From an uncultured Flavobacteriales bacterium (GTDB taxonomy: Bacteria; Bacteroidota; Bacteroidia; Flavobacteriales_E; Vicingaceae), in the NCBI GenBank assembly GCA_913059105.1, contig CAJXRL010000015.1:1-19849 (forward strand): a stretch of DNA of 19,849 nt, given 5' to 3'. Positions 6,546 through 13,849 of this stretch are shown here, piece after piece (the first letter of the stretch is position 1; the number at the start of each line of letters is the position of its first letter). Position numbers and translations under genes: made by a program. The notes below the pieces were generated by a model, which saw only the letters and a list, made by a program, of their open reading frames with translations, was not told the origin of the DNA and did not search any database.

Positions 6546-7676
6546 CTATAGTCGTTGGGCCATGTTAATTACCATTTTGTTTTTCCATTCAACAAATGTG
6601 CCAGCGATGATTCTTTTGCGAGCTTCTTTCACTAACCATAAATAAAAAGCTAAATTGTGCAGTGTTGCAATTTGTGCCCCTAATATTTCTTTCGAAATCA
6701 TCAAATGTCGAACATAACCTTTAGTATAAAAGCTATCGACATAGCTTTCTCCATCAGGATCAAGTACTGAAAAGTCATCCTTCCATTTTTGATTTCTCAT
6801 GTTCATAAAGCCGTGCTTAGTAAACAGCATACCGTTTCTAGCATTTCTTGTTGGCATTACACAGTCAAACATGTCAACTCCAAGTGCTATGTTTTCTAAA
6901 ATGTTAATTGGGGTTCCAACTCCCATTAAATAACGGGGTTTATCCTTTGGTAAAATATCACAAACAATTTCGCACATTTCATACATTTCTTCGGCAGGCT
7001 CACCAACCGAAAGTCCGCCAATTGCGTTTCCTTCTCTTCCAAAAGAAGCAATTGTCTCTGCAGACTCTATTCTAAGATCTTTGTACGTGCTTCCTTGAAC
7101 AATAGGGAACAACGTTTGGTCATAACCATATATAGGAGTAGTTGCATCAAAACGGTCACAACAACGTTTCAACCAACGGTGAGTCATTTGCATGGAACGT
7201 TTAGCATAATCGTAATCACAAGGGTATGGAGTACATTCATCAAAAGCCATGATGATATCTGCTCCAATAATTCGTTGCGTGTCCATCACGTTTTCTGGAG
7301 TAAAAAAGTGTTTTGCCCCGTCAATGTGCGAAGAAAATTTTACTCCTTCTTCTGTGATTTTTCTTCTATCAGATAGTGAGTATACTTGATAGCCACCACT
7401 GTCAGTTAAAATTGGACCATCCCAACTATTGAATTTATGCAATCCTCCTGCCTTTTGCATGGTTTCCAATCCTGGTCTGAGGTACAAGTGATACGTGTTT
7501 CCTAAAATAATTTGAGCTTCAGTATCTTCTTTTAACTCTCTTTGATGTACAGCCTTAACGGTTCCAGCTGTGCCCACAGGCATAAAAATTGGAGTTTCAA
7601 TTATTCCGTGGTCGGTAGTTATTTCTCCTGCTCTTGCCTTTGAGTTGGCATCTTCGTGCTGTAAGCTAAACTTCAT
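6546..7676 (-). CDS. tgt: Queuine/preQ1 tRNA-guanine transglycosylase
   Basis: At 376 residues this is a full-length TIM-barrel enzyme that swaps guanine 34 in the anticodon of Asp, Asn, His and Tyr tRNAs for the queuosine precursor preQ1. Catalytic landmarks are present: TDSGGYQV with Asp92, AFDECTPYP with Asp146, GGLSVGEP (220-227), MGVGTP (251-256) and the nucleophile Asp271 in MFDCVMPTRNARNG. The zinc site is altered: the CxCxxC cysteines of the E. coli enzyme align with Gly309, Ser311 and Asp314, while the zinc histidine is kept (His340 in TLHNLAFY). I recall similar cysteine-free versions in other Bacteroidota. The gene has an exact -7 box upstream and abuts the LPS permease. Confidence 0.97.
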   Translation of the reverse strand: MKFSLQHEDANSKARAGEITTDHGIIETPIFMPVGTAGTVKAVHQRELKEDTEAQIILGNTYHLYLRPGLETMQKAGGLHKFNSWDGPILTDSGGYQVYSLSDRRKITEEGVKFSSHIDGAKHFFTPENVMDTQRIIGADIIMAFDECTPYPCDYDYAKRSMQMTHRWLKRCCDRFDATTPIYGYDQTLFPIVQGSTYKDLRIESAETIASFGREGNAIGGLSVGEPAEEMYEMCEIVCDILPKDKPRYLMGVGTPINILENIALGVDMFDCVMPTRNARNGMLFTKHGFMNMRNQKWKDDFSVLDPDGESYVDSFYTKGYVRHLMISKEILGAQIATLHNLAFYLWLVKEARKRIIAGTFVEWKNKMVINMAQRL

Positions 7677-7701
7677 GTTTGTTATATCAAAAAAAGAATG
7701 G

Positions 7702-7709
7702 CAAAGATA
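7702..7709 (-). promoter_or_regulatory. tgt -7 promoter box
   Basis: The minus strand reads TATCTTTG, an exact TAnnTTTG match, 25 bases before the tgt ATG at 7676. A TTG on the same strand lies at 7734-7732, 22 bases further upstream, slightly long for the -33 box. It should drive tgt and the LPS permease together. Confidence 0.65.
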
Positions 7710-7802
7710 AGTAAAGCCTTAAAAAGAAAGCCAATCAATTAGTAGCGATTTCTTTGCTATTAAGGCTCTCTGAACTGAGGAAATAGGGCTTAATTTAGCA
7801 AT

Positions 7803-8924
7803 ATGAATTTGAATGCTCAATTCACAACTGTATCAATTGCAGAGCTCTTTTTAGTAGCAGCATTTATAGTGCTTTGTGGAATTCAAGTATATTATTATTT
7901 AAAATATTTTTACCCTCTCTCCAAATATAACCCACCTATTACTTCAACTTTTACAAGAGGAGTTTCTGTAATTATTGCGGCGAAAAATGAAGCAGCAACT
8001 ATTGAAGCCTGCATTAATCAACTTTTAAAACAATCCTACAACGATTTTGAAATTATTGTGGTGAATGATTATTCAGAAGATAGAACATTAAGCATATTAG
8101 AGGGGCTGAAATCAAGTAGTTTGGTTGTTTTAAATAATGAATTACTTTCGGGTAAAAAGTCGGCCTTAAGTCAAGGAATTGAAGTTGCCAAGCACAAATT
8201 GTTGTTGTTTACAGATGCTGATTGCATTCCAAACTCGGAGAAATGGATATCAAACATGGCAAGGCACTTTTCGGTAGAGAAAGATATTGTGTTGGGCTTT
8301 GGAGCTTTTCAAAAAGAGGGTACATTATTAAATAGACTAATTCGATTTGAGGGATTTATTGGTGCATTGCAGTATTTTGGATTTGCGAACGCAGGAAAGG
8401 CATATATGGGTGTGGGTAGAAATTTAGCATACAGGAAGTCTATTTTTCAGTCAATCGGTGGATTTGCTGAACACCAAACTATTTTGAGCGGCGATGATGA
8501 CTTGTTGGTAAACAAAGCAGCAACTTCAGTGAATATATCCATTGAGATGGAAGAGGAATCTCATACTACCACTGAAGCGGAGCATTCTTGGAAGCGATTT
8601 ATTCTTCAAAAAAGGCGACAATTAAGTGCAGGAGCGCATTATAAAAAAAAGGATAAAGTACGATTGGCCATATTTGGCGCCAGTAGTTTTCTGTTCTATA
8701 TCTTGTTTGTAACTCTTTTGGTTATTAGCCCATTTAAACTTGTAATTATAGGGATATTTGTAATGAAACAGTTTTTGCAATACTTATTTTTTAAGCGGAT
8801 TGCAGTGCGGTTAAAAGCGGATGATTTATTACCTTTCGTTTTTATTTTAGAACCGATTTATATTTTTAGTTTGACGGTAATAGGAGTTTCAACATGGTTC
8901 TGGAAAGTAAAACAATGGAAGTAA
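7803..8924 (+). CDS. Membrane glycosyltransferase family 2
   Basis: The 373-residue protein has an N-terminal membrane helix (about 12-36), a cytosolic GT-A domain and C-terminal helices (about 288-312, 312-330 and 345-368). GT2 marks are VSVIIAAKNEAATIEACI (54-71), IIVVNDYSEDRT (84-95), the metal-binding TDADC (137-141), an acidic GDDD cluster (230-233) and QKRRQ (269-273), which corresponds to the Q/RxxRW motif of processive GT2 enzymes. It transfers a sugar from a nucleotide donor, probably to a lipid or polysaccharide acceptor at the membrane; donor and product are not clear. The ATG at 7803 follows a -7-like TAATTTAG at 7791-7798. The last 10 bases overlap the sigma factor gene. It is divergent from tgt across 126 bases. 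Confidence 0.92.
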   Translation: MNLNAQFTTVSIAELFLVAAFIVLCGIQVYYYLKYFYPLSKYNPPITSTFTRGVSVIIAAKNEAATIEACINQLLKQSYNDFEIIVVNDYSEDRTLSILEGLKSSSLVVLNNELLSGKKSALSQGIEVAKHKLLLFTDADCIPNSEKWISNMARHFSVEKDIVLGFGAFQKEGTLLNRLIRFEGFIGALQYFGFANAGKAYMGVGRNLAYRKSIFQSIGGFAEHQTILSGDDDLLVNKAATSVNISIEMEEESHTTTEAEHSWKRFILQKRRQLSAGAHYKKKDKVRLAIFGASSFLFYILFVTLLVISPFKLVIIGIFVMKQFLQYLFFKRIAVRLKADDLLPFVFILEPIYIFSLTVIGVSTWFWKVKQWK

Positions 8925-9520
8925 ATAAAAACCTTTCGGAAAAAGCGAATAAGGATTTTGAGTTGGTGCAAGCCGCCAAAACCGGTGACCAAAGCGCATA
9001 CACAGCGATTATGGTTCGTTACCGAGAACCCATTTATTACTTGGTGCTAAAAATGATTCGCAACGAAAGTGATGCGGAGGATATTTCTATTGAGGCATTC
9101 GAGAAGGCATTTAAAAAATTAGATCAGTATACTCCTGAATATGCATTTAGCACATGGTTATTTCGAATAGCCACGAACCATTGTATTGATTTTATTAGAA
9201 AGAAGAAGCTAAAAACGACTTCTATAGATCAAGTTGTAGATGATGGTGAAGGTGAAGGCATGAAGATTCAAATTGAAAGCACGTCGAAAGATCCTGAAGA
9301 AACTTACATTGAGCAACAGAAGATTGAATTGATGCGAGAATATGTTGAAAAACTAGAAGACCCGTACAGAACTCTTATTAGGCTTCGCTATTTTAAAGAA
9401 TGGTCTTACGAGGAAATTGTAACCAAACAGGGAATTCCATTGGGAACTGTTAAAGCCCAATTATTTCGAGCTAGGGCACTTCTTTCTGATTTAATGCGAA
9501 GAAGTAAACAATCGATTTAA
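8915..9520 (+). CDS. ECF-type RNA polymerase sigma factor
   Basis: I choose the ATG at 8915 (MEVNKNLSEKANKDFELV), giving 201 residues; an ATG at 8894 would add seven residues lying wholly inside the GT2 gene. Region 2 is seen as AIMVRYREPIYYLVLKMI, then SDAEDISIEAFEKAFKKL and AFSTWLFRIATNHCIDFIRK. Region 4 is seen as DPYRTLIRLRYFKEWSYEEI and GIPLGTVKAQLFRARALL, the helix-turn-helix that reads the -35 element. This is the two-domain ECF layout without region 3. No anti-sigma factor gene is next to it: the neighbours are a glycosyltransferase upstream (10-base overlap) and rsmG 5 bases downstream. It may therefore be a housekeeping-type flavobacterial sigma factor and not a signal-responsive pair. 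The regulon is unknown. Confidence 0.93.
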   Translation: MEVNKNLSEKANKDFELVQAAKTGDQSAYTAIMVRYREPIYYLVLKMIRNESDAEDISIEAFEKAFKKLDQYTPEYAFSTWLFRIATNHCIDFIRKKKLKTTSIDQVVDDGEGEGMKIQIESTSKDPEETYIEQQKIELMREYVEKLEDPYRTLIRLRYFKEWSYEEIVTKQGIPLGTVKAQLFRARALLSDLMRRSKQSI

Positions 9521-9525
9521 ATTTG

Positions 9526-10146
9526 ATGGAAGAAATTAATCACTATTTCCCTCACCTTACTGATTTTCAAAAAAATCAATTTCAAGAACTTAAAGCATTG
9601 TACGAGGAGTGGAATGCTCAAATCAATGTTATTTCAAGAAAGGATTTAGAGCAGTTTTATGTTCATCATGTTTTACATTCATTGGCAATTGCTAAGGTTT
9701 TAGATTTTAAACCCAGAACTAAGCTTTTAGATGTTGGTACTGGAGGAGGATTTCCTTCTATTCCCTTGGCTATTCTATTTCCTGAAGTTTCGTTTTTGTC
9801 GGTTGATTCTATTGGTAAGAAAATAAAGGTGGTGAATGCGATTGCCGAAAGTATAGGCCTGACTAACTTAGTTGCGCAACATCAAAGAGCTGAGACCGTT
9901 GAAGGAAAATTTGATTTTGTAATTAGCAGGGCAGTCACGCGAACAGCTAATTTTTTACCTTGGGTGAAAGATAAAATCTCTAAGGAATCATTTAACGATA
10001 GACCCAACGGATATCTTTTTCTTAAAGGCGGTGATTTAAGAGAAGAAATGCAAGAGGTTCGGAAAAAGTATACTTCTTTCAATATCCAAGATTTTTTTTC
10101 CGACGACTTTTTTGAAACAAAAAAGGTCATATACATGGCAAAATAA
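9526..10146 (+). CDS. rsmG: 16S rRNA (guanine527-N7)-methyltransferase RsmG
   Basis: The 206-residue protein methylates N7 of G527 in the 530 loop of 16S rRNA with S-adenosylmethionine. The N-terminal helical part contains YEEWNAQINVISRKD, the RsmG signature, followed by FYVHHVLHSLAIAKVL. The SAM-binding glycine loop is LLDVGTGGGFPSIPLAILFP, then SVDSIGKKIKVVNAIAE, FDFVISRAV and LFLKGGDLREE, in the order and spacing expected. The ATG at 9526 is preferred over the adjacent in-frame TTG at 9523. It begins 5 bases after the sigma factor stop, so it is probably read from the same message. Length is normal and no key part is missing. Confidence 0.96.
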   Translation: MEEINHYFPHLTDFQKNQFQELKALYEEWNAQINVISRKDLEQFYVHHVLHSLAIAKVLDFKPRTKLLDVGTGGGFPSIPLAILFPEVSFLSVDSIGKKIKVVNAIAESIGLTNLVAQHQRAETVEGKFDFVISRAVTRTANFLPWVKDKISKESFNDRPNGYLFLKGGDLREEMQEVRKKYTSFNIQDFFSDDFFETKKVIYMAK

Positions 10147-10189
10147 GTTTTTTGGGAATTATTAAGAAACTTTTCTACTACGAATAGGT

Positions 10190-10197
10190 TAAGTTTG
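10190..10197 (+). promoter_or_regulatory. -7 promoter box for the DUF2911 gene
   Basis: TAAGTTTG is an exact TAnnTTTG match, 18 bases before the ATG at 10216. A CTTTTC element at 10169-10174 sits near the expected -33 distance. The final TTG of the box (10195-10197) is also an in-frame TTG of the downstream gene, which would mislead start prediction. Confidence 0.6.
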
Positions 10198-10215
10198 CAA
10201 AACAAAAAACAAAAC

Positions 10216-11061
10216 ATGATGAAGAAAATATCAATGAGCTTTTTAGCTCTTTTTTTAATGGTATTCACCATTAAAGCTCAAGAATTGCCACAACCAAGTC
10301 CCTATGCAGAAGTATTGCAACGAGTTGGTTTAACAGATGTGACCGTTCAATATTCAAGACCTGGAGTAAAGGATAGAGTAATTTTTGGCGAATTAGAGCC
10401 ATTTGACCAAGTATGGAGAACAGGAGCAAACTCTGCAACTCAAATTATTCTTTCAACTGATGCTAAAATTGGTGGTAAAGATGTAAAAGCTGGAACATAT
10501 TCAATTATGTCATTGCCTAACAAAGAGGGAAATTGGAAGGTATATATAAATTCAGATTTAGGAGTTCAAGAGAATACTTATAAAGCTGAAAACAATGTTG
10601 CTGAAGTAGATGTAAAATCGATGAAGACTGCTAGTAAAGTTGAATCTATGTCTTTTTGGTTTGCAAATGTAAAACCAGGTTCAATGGATTTAATGTTTGC
10701 TTGGGAGAATACTTCTTGGTCAATCTCAATTGAAGTAGACTTTAAAACTATAGCTGCTGAAAACATTGAAGCGGCAATTAAAGAAACTAAAAGTGCTTTT
10801 AGAGTGTACAACAATAGTGCAAAATATAATTTAGACAATGATTTGGATTTGAACAAAGCATTAGAATGGTCAACAATGTCTGTTAAAATGGAGGAAAAGT
10901 TCTGGAATGTGTATACGCTTTCATTAATCCAAAATAAATTGGGAATGAAGAAAGAAGCATTGGCTACCGCTAAAAAATCGTTAGAAATGTCGACAAAAGC
11001 AGAGTATCAGCCTTACGTTAAAATGAACACTGACAACATTGCAAAGTGGTCTAAAAAATAA
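10216..11061 (+). CDS. Exported DUF2911 family protein
   Basis: From the ATG at 10216 the protein has 281 residues (the next codon is also ATG). MMKKISMSFLALFLMVFTIKA is a signal peptide, with cleavage likely before QELPQPSP; no lipobox cysteine is present, so it is periplasmic or exported and not a lipoprotein. The DUF2911 core follows: VTVQYSRPGVKDRVIFGEL, then FDQVWRTGANSATQIILSTD, AGTYSIMSLPN and WKVYINSD. The C-terminal quarter (KALEWSTMSVKM, FWNVYTLSLIQNKLGMKKEA) looks like paired TPR-type helices. DUF2911 has no assigned activity that I know of. The gene has its own -7 box and is closed by a terminator, so it is a single-gene unit. The family call is firm, the function open. Confidence 0.93.
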   Translation: MMKKISMSFLALFLMVFTIKAQELPQPSPYAEVLQRVGLTDVTVQYSRPGVKDRVIFGELEPFDQVWRTGANSATQIILSTDAKIGGKDVKAGTYSIMSLPNKEGNWKVYINSDLGVQENTYKAENNVAEVDVKSMKTASKVESMSFWFANVKPGSMDLMFAWENTSWSISIEVDFKTIAAENIEAAIKETKSAFRVYNNSAKYNLDNDLDLNKALEWSTMSVKMEEKFWNVYTLSLIQNKLGMKKEALATAKKSLEMSTKAEYQPYVKMNTDNIAKWSKK

Positions 11062-11081
11062 AAATCAACTAATTGATTCTG

Positions 11082-11115
11082 AAAGGGGAAAAGCTTAGCT
11101 TTTTCCCTTTTTTTT
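11082..11115 (+). terminator. Intrinsic terminator after the DUF2911 gene
   Basis: AAAGGGGAAAAGC (11082-11094) pairs with GCTTTTTCCCTTT (11098-11110), with one G-T wobble, around a three-base TTA loop. It is followed by an unbroken T run to 11115. It lies 20 bases after the DUF2911 stop and immediately before the small membrane ORF. Confidence 0.88.
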
Positions 11116-11133
11116 ATTCATAATTTTAGGTTT

Positions 11134-11301
11134 ATAGACTTTCCAAATTGGGTTATTTATACATTTACTGCTGCTGGAATTGCATTATTGGTCCTTAACA
11201 TTATCGATGAAAATTGGATCGGAATTATTTCTGATTGCTTTATAATTGCTGTCGGAATTATCGCCATTTGGAACAAAAAAAAGCCAACTAGATCAATTTA
11301 A
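11134..11301 (+). CDS. Small two-helix membrane protein, start codon unclear
   Basis: The gap between the DUF2911 gene and yaaA holds an open frame ending TAA at 11299-11301. From the ATA at 11134 it reads IDFPNWVIYTFTAAGIALLV, then LNIIDENWIGIISDCF, IIAVGIIAIWN and a basic tail KKKPTRSI, 55 residues in all. This is a clear two-helix membrane hairpin with an acidic turn and positive tail, unlikely to arise by chance. No ATG, GTG or TTG lies in frame between the upstream stop (TGA at 11080-11082) and this region. The start is therefore a rare ATA or ATT (11116), or an ATG that has mutated to ATA. TAATTTTA at 11121-11128 resembles a -7 box. The family is not recognised. Confidence 0.5.
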   Translation: MDFPNWVIYTFTAAGIALLVLNIIDENWIGIISDCFIIAVGIIAIWNKKKPTRSI

Positions 11302-11334
11302 TCTAAAATTGGTTCTTCTAAAAGAATGGAAACA

Positions 11335-11342
11335 TAACTTTG
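11335..11342 (+). promoter_or_regulatory. yaaA operon -7 promoter box
   Basis: TAACTTTG is an exact TAnnTTTG match, 28 bases before the yaaA ATG. A TTC at 11313-11315 lies 19 bases upstream as a weak -33 candidate. It should drive the yaaA, DUF2452 and apbE genes, which overlap one another and have no other visible promoter. Confidence 0.65.
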
Positions 11343-11370
11343 TAATAATTGTTATTTTCAAAAATAAACC

Positions 11371-12153
11371 ATGATTCACCTTCTTTCTCCTGCAAAATCA
11401 CTTGATTTTGAAACAGAAATATCTGTTAAAACGTACAGCGAACCTTATTTCATGGAGGAAGCTGAATCTTTGGTGAATAAGCTGAAGAAAAGCTCTAAAA
11501 AAAAGATAAAAGAGTTAATGTCTATAAGCGAAGCTTTGGCTGTTTTGAATACAAAACGTTACCAATATTGGTCTGGATTAACTGAGCCAGGTGTTGCAAG
11601 TAGACAAGCTATTTTGGCTTTTATAGGAGATGTGTATTTGGGATTAGATGCAAAAAGCTTAACAGTTGAGGACATGAAATACGCTCAAAATCATTTGTTG
11701 ATTCTATCAGGAATGTATGGAATGCTGAGACCAATGGATATAATAGAACCTCATCGCTTAGAAATGGGAACTTCATTAAAGGTAGGGAGGGCCGATAATT
11801 TGTATAAGTTCTGGAAAGATAAACCAACCGAGTTATTGAATGAGAAGTTGGCGGTATCAGAATCTAACATTGTGGTGAATTTAGCGTCGAATGAATACTT
11901 TAAGGTAATCAATCAGAAAAAGGTGAACGGAACCATAATAAACCCTGAATTCAAGGATGAGAAAAATGGAACGTATAAGATCATATCCTTTTTTGCAAAA
12001 AAGGCAAGAGGTTACATGAGTCGCTATATTATTGAAAACCAAATTAAAGATCCTAAAGAATTGGAAGGGTTTGATGTTGCTGGCTATCGATTTAACGGTG
12101 AAATGAGCAAAAATGGAAATCCTGTGTTTACTAGAGAAGAAAATCAAGTTTAA
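11371..12153 (+). CDS. yaaA: Peroxide stress protein YaaA (UPF0246)
   Basis: At 260 residues it matches the YaaA/DUF328 family. It begins MIHLLSPAKSLDFE, the family signature, and contains YWSGLTEPGVASRQAILAF, HLLILSGMYGMLRP, VVNLASNEYFKVI, ISFFAKKARGYMSRYII and FDVAGYRFN, all in the expected order. In E. coli YaaA lowers free intracellular iron during hydrogen peroxide stress and so protects DNA and proteins from Fenton damage; the E. coli protein has been shown to bind DNA. It is cytosolic, with no signal peptide. It is the first gene of a three-gene run: its TAA overlaps the next ATG by one base. No OxyR or PerR site is evident upstream, only a -7 box. Confidence 0.95.
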   Translation: MIHLLSPAKSLDFETEISVKTYSEPYFMEEAESLVNKLKKSSKKKIKELMSISEALAVLNTKRYQYWSGLTEPGVASRQAILAFIGDVYLGLDAKSLTVEDMKYAQNHLLILSGMYGMLRPMDIIEPHRLEMGTSLKVGRADNLYKFWKDKPTELLNEKLAVSESNIVVNLASNEYFKVINQKKVNGTIINPEFKDEKNGTYKIISFFAKKARGYMSRYIIENQIKDPKELEGFDVAGYRFNGEMSKNGNPVFTREENQV

Positions 12154-12623
12154 TGATAGAGAAGAAAGAAAAGTTCAAACCAGACTATAGCAAAATAGTA
12201 TATATCGACGAGGATAAGATTACTCACAATCCTCATAATTTACCTTATGCACATACGGTAGGAAGTGCTATTATTTTTCCTGAGGATAAGGAGAGAATAA
12301 AATCTACTTCTATGAGTGCAATGGTTGAGCAAACAAATATGCAAATGAAGCAAATCCATGACCAGATGGAACTGTTGGTGCATCAAGCAAATAAGTTGAA
12401 GGAAAGGGTGGCTATTGCCGAAGAAATTTATAATGCAGAAATGGGATTTAAACCAATTACGGGTCACACCTATCATTTGTATGAGAAAGAAGATGGGAAA
12501 AACGTTCTTTCAATGATTGGTCCAAATGAATGGGGTAGGAGTTGGAAATATTCACATTACATAGCAACAGCTCGGCTTATGGGAGACCACACTTGGGACA
12601 TTAAAAACAAAAGCGAAGCATGA
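12153..12623 (+). CDS. DUF2452 family protein
   Basis: This 156-residue protein has no signal peptide and is likely cytosolic. The family signature is HNPHNLPYAHTVGSAIIFP at 25-43, then a long amphipathic stretch (about 50-95, MVEQTNMQMKQIHDQMELLV and onward) likely to form a coiled coil, and a C-terminal motif GHTYHLYEKEDGKNVLSMI with NEWG and ARLMGDHTWDI. DUF2452 proteins are widespread in Bacteroidota and some proteobacteria, with no known function. Translation is probably coupled on both sides: its ATG shares a base with the yaaA stop, and its TGA overlaps the apbE ATG (ATGA). Confidence 0.9.
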   Translation: MIEKKEKFKPDYSKIVYIDEDKITHNPHNLPYAHTVGSAIIFPEDKERIKSTSMSAMVEQTNMQMKQIHDQMELLVHQANKLKERVAIAEEIYNAEMGFKPITGHTYHLYEKEDGKNVLSMIGPNEWGRSWKYSHYIATARLMGDHTWDIKNKSEA

Positions 12624-13645
12624 GGAATTCCATTTTATTAATTCTATTAATAAGCCTTTTTGCTTGTAATAGTGTCTCAGAAAAGACTAAAGAAACTACA
12701 AATGAAGGAGCGACTGAGGTGGTGATAAAGGGTGAAGCGCAGGGAACAACGTATACCATTAAATATTTAGCAGAGGATTATGAAGAAGGTCTAAAGGAAA
12801 AATTTGACTCTATATTGAAAGCCATTGACTTAAGCATGTCAACTTACGTTCCAACTTCAAATATTTCACGATTAAATGAAGGCGATACCATTGAATTGGA
12901 CGATATGTTTTTAAGCATTTACCAACTATCTTCTAACATCAATAAGGAAACAAATGGCGCTTTTGACCCAACCATCGGTCCGTTAATAAAAGCTTGGGGG
13001 TTTGATTATTCGAATCCACAACGTATGGATACTAGTTTGGTAGATAGCTTGCTAAAGAGTTGTGGCTTCAAACAGTTTGCATTGGAAGGGAATAGAATGT
13101 ATACCAATAATAAAATGGCAAGAATAAATTTCAACGCAGTGGCGCAAGGCTATTCTGTCGATGTTATGAAGTTGTTATTGGAGAAAAGAAACATTCAAAA
13201 CTATTACATTGAATTGGGTGGTGAACTAATAGTAAAAGGCAAGAATAAGTTCGGTGATTGGTGGATTATTGGAATTGATCGCCCAGACGGAACAAATTTA
13301 GAGCGCAATTTAGCTCAACGAATTTCTCTTGAAAATTCAGCTATGGCTACTTCAGGAAATTACAGGAAATTCTACGAAGTTGATGGAAAACGGTATTCGC
13401 ATACCTTAAACCCAAAAACTGGTTATCCAGCTGAAAATAGTCTACTGAGTGCAACGGTTATTACGAACGATTGTGGAACTGCAGATGCCTTGGCAACAGC
13501 TTTTATGGTAATGGGGAAAGAGAAGAGTATTCACTATTTAAAGAATCATACTAAGACAAAAGCATACTTGATTTCATCTTCTGTAAATGGAGAATTTGAA
13601 ACGTATGTTACTCCGAATTTGGAACCGTATTTACTAAAAGACTAG
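12620..13645 (+). CDS. apbE: FAD:protein FMN transferase ApbE (lipoprotein)
   Basis: The 341-residue enzyme attaches FMN from FAD to a threonine in target flavoproteins such as NqrB and NqrC of the sodium-pumping NADH dehydrogenase or RnfG and RnfD. A lipobox LISLFAC puts the lipidated cysteine at residue 16, so it is anchored on the periplasmic side. Family motifs are GAFDPTIGPLIKAWGF, INFNAVAQGYSVDVM, ELGGELIVKG, AMATSGNYRKFYEVDGKRYS followed by HTLNPKTGYP, and the FAD/metal-binding DCGTADALATAFMVMG. Length is normal and all motifs look intact. It overlaps the DUF2452 gene by four bases. It converges with a small four-cysteine membrane protein resembling NqrM, and the two share a CTAG. No nqr genes are in the window. 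Confidence 0.96.
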   Translation: MRNSILLILLISLFACNSVSEKTKETTNEGATEVVIKGEAQGTTYTIKYLAEDYEEGLKEKFDSILKAIDLSMSTYVPTSNISRLNEGDTIELDDMFLSIYQLSSNINKETNGAFDPTIGPLIKAWGFDYSNPQRMDTSLVDSLLKSCGFKQFALEGNRMYTNNKMARINFNAVAQGYSVDVMKLLLEKRNIQNYYIELGGELIVKGKNKFGDWWIIGIDRPDGTNLERNLAQRISLENSAMATSGNYRKFYEVDGKRYSHTLNPKTGYPAENSLLSATVITNDCGTADALATAFMVMGKEKSIHYLKNHTKTKAYLISSSVNGEFETYVTPNLEPYLLKD

Positions 13646-13833
13646 TCTTCTTTTTGACACATCTCTTCAGGCTTAGCTCCGCATAAGCCGCAAGGTTTTC
13701 CCTCTTCGTTTAACATTGGATTATTACTGGCACAAGTACCTGCAAATTTCCCGTCTTTCTTTAGTAAAATTTTGATTGCAATTCCTGCGAAACCTATGGC
13801 TAACATGCCGATACTTAAAAGAATTAATTTCAT
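13642..13833 (-). CDS. NqrM-like four-cysteine membrane protein
   Basis: The 63-residue protein has one N-terminal membrane helix (residues about 2-23, LILLSIGMLAIGFAGIAIKI), a KK(D)GKF basic link and then four cysteines: Cys34 in GTCASNN, Cys48 and Cys51 in PCGLCG, and Cys59 in EMCQ. This layout matches NqrM (DUF539), a small membrane-anchored cysteine protein needed to mature the sodium-pumping NADH:quinone oxidoreductase, probably by delivering iron to the Cys site between NqrD and NqrE. NqrM genes usually sit beside apbE, as here, although this one is convergent. The assignment rests on architecture and neighbourhood, not on a search. An exact -7 box lies 16 bases upstream. Its stop overlaps the apbE stop within CTAG. 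Confidence 0.75.
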   Translation of the reverse strand: MKLILLSIGMLAIGFAGIAIKILLKKDGKFAGTCASNNPMLNEEGKPCGLCGAKPEEMCQKED

Positions 13834-13849
13834 GATAAAATGCTTTAAG

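Noticed and set aside
7095..7376. 93-codon plus-strand frame inside tgt
   Set aside because: It is a shadow of the tgt reading frame on the opposite strand with no promoter or domain.
9882..10271. 129-codon minus-strand frame
   Set aside because: It lies antisense to the end of rsmG and the start of the DUF2911 gene, both clear families. It has low-complexity K/F content and no recognisable domain.
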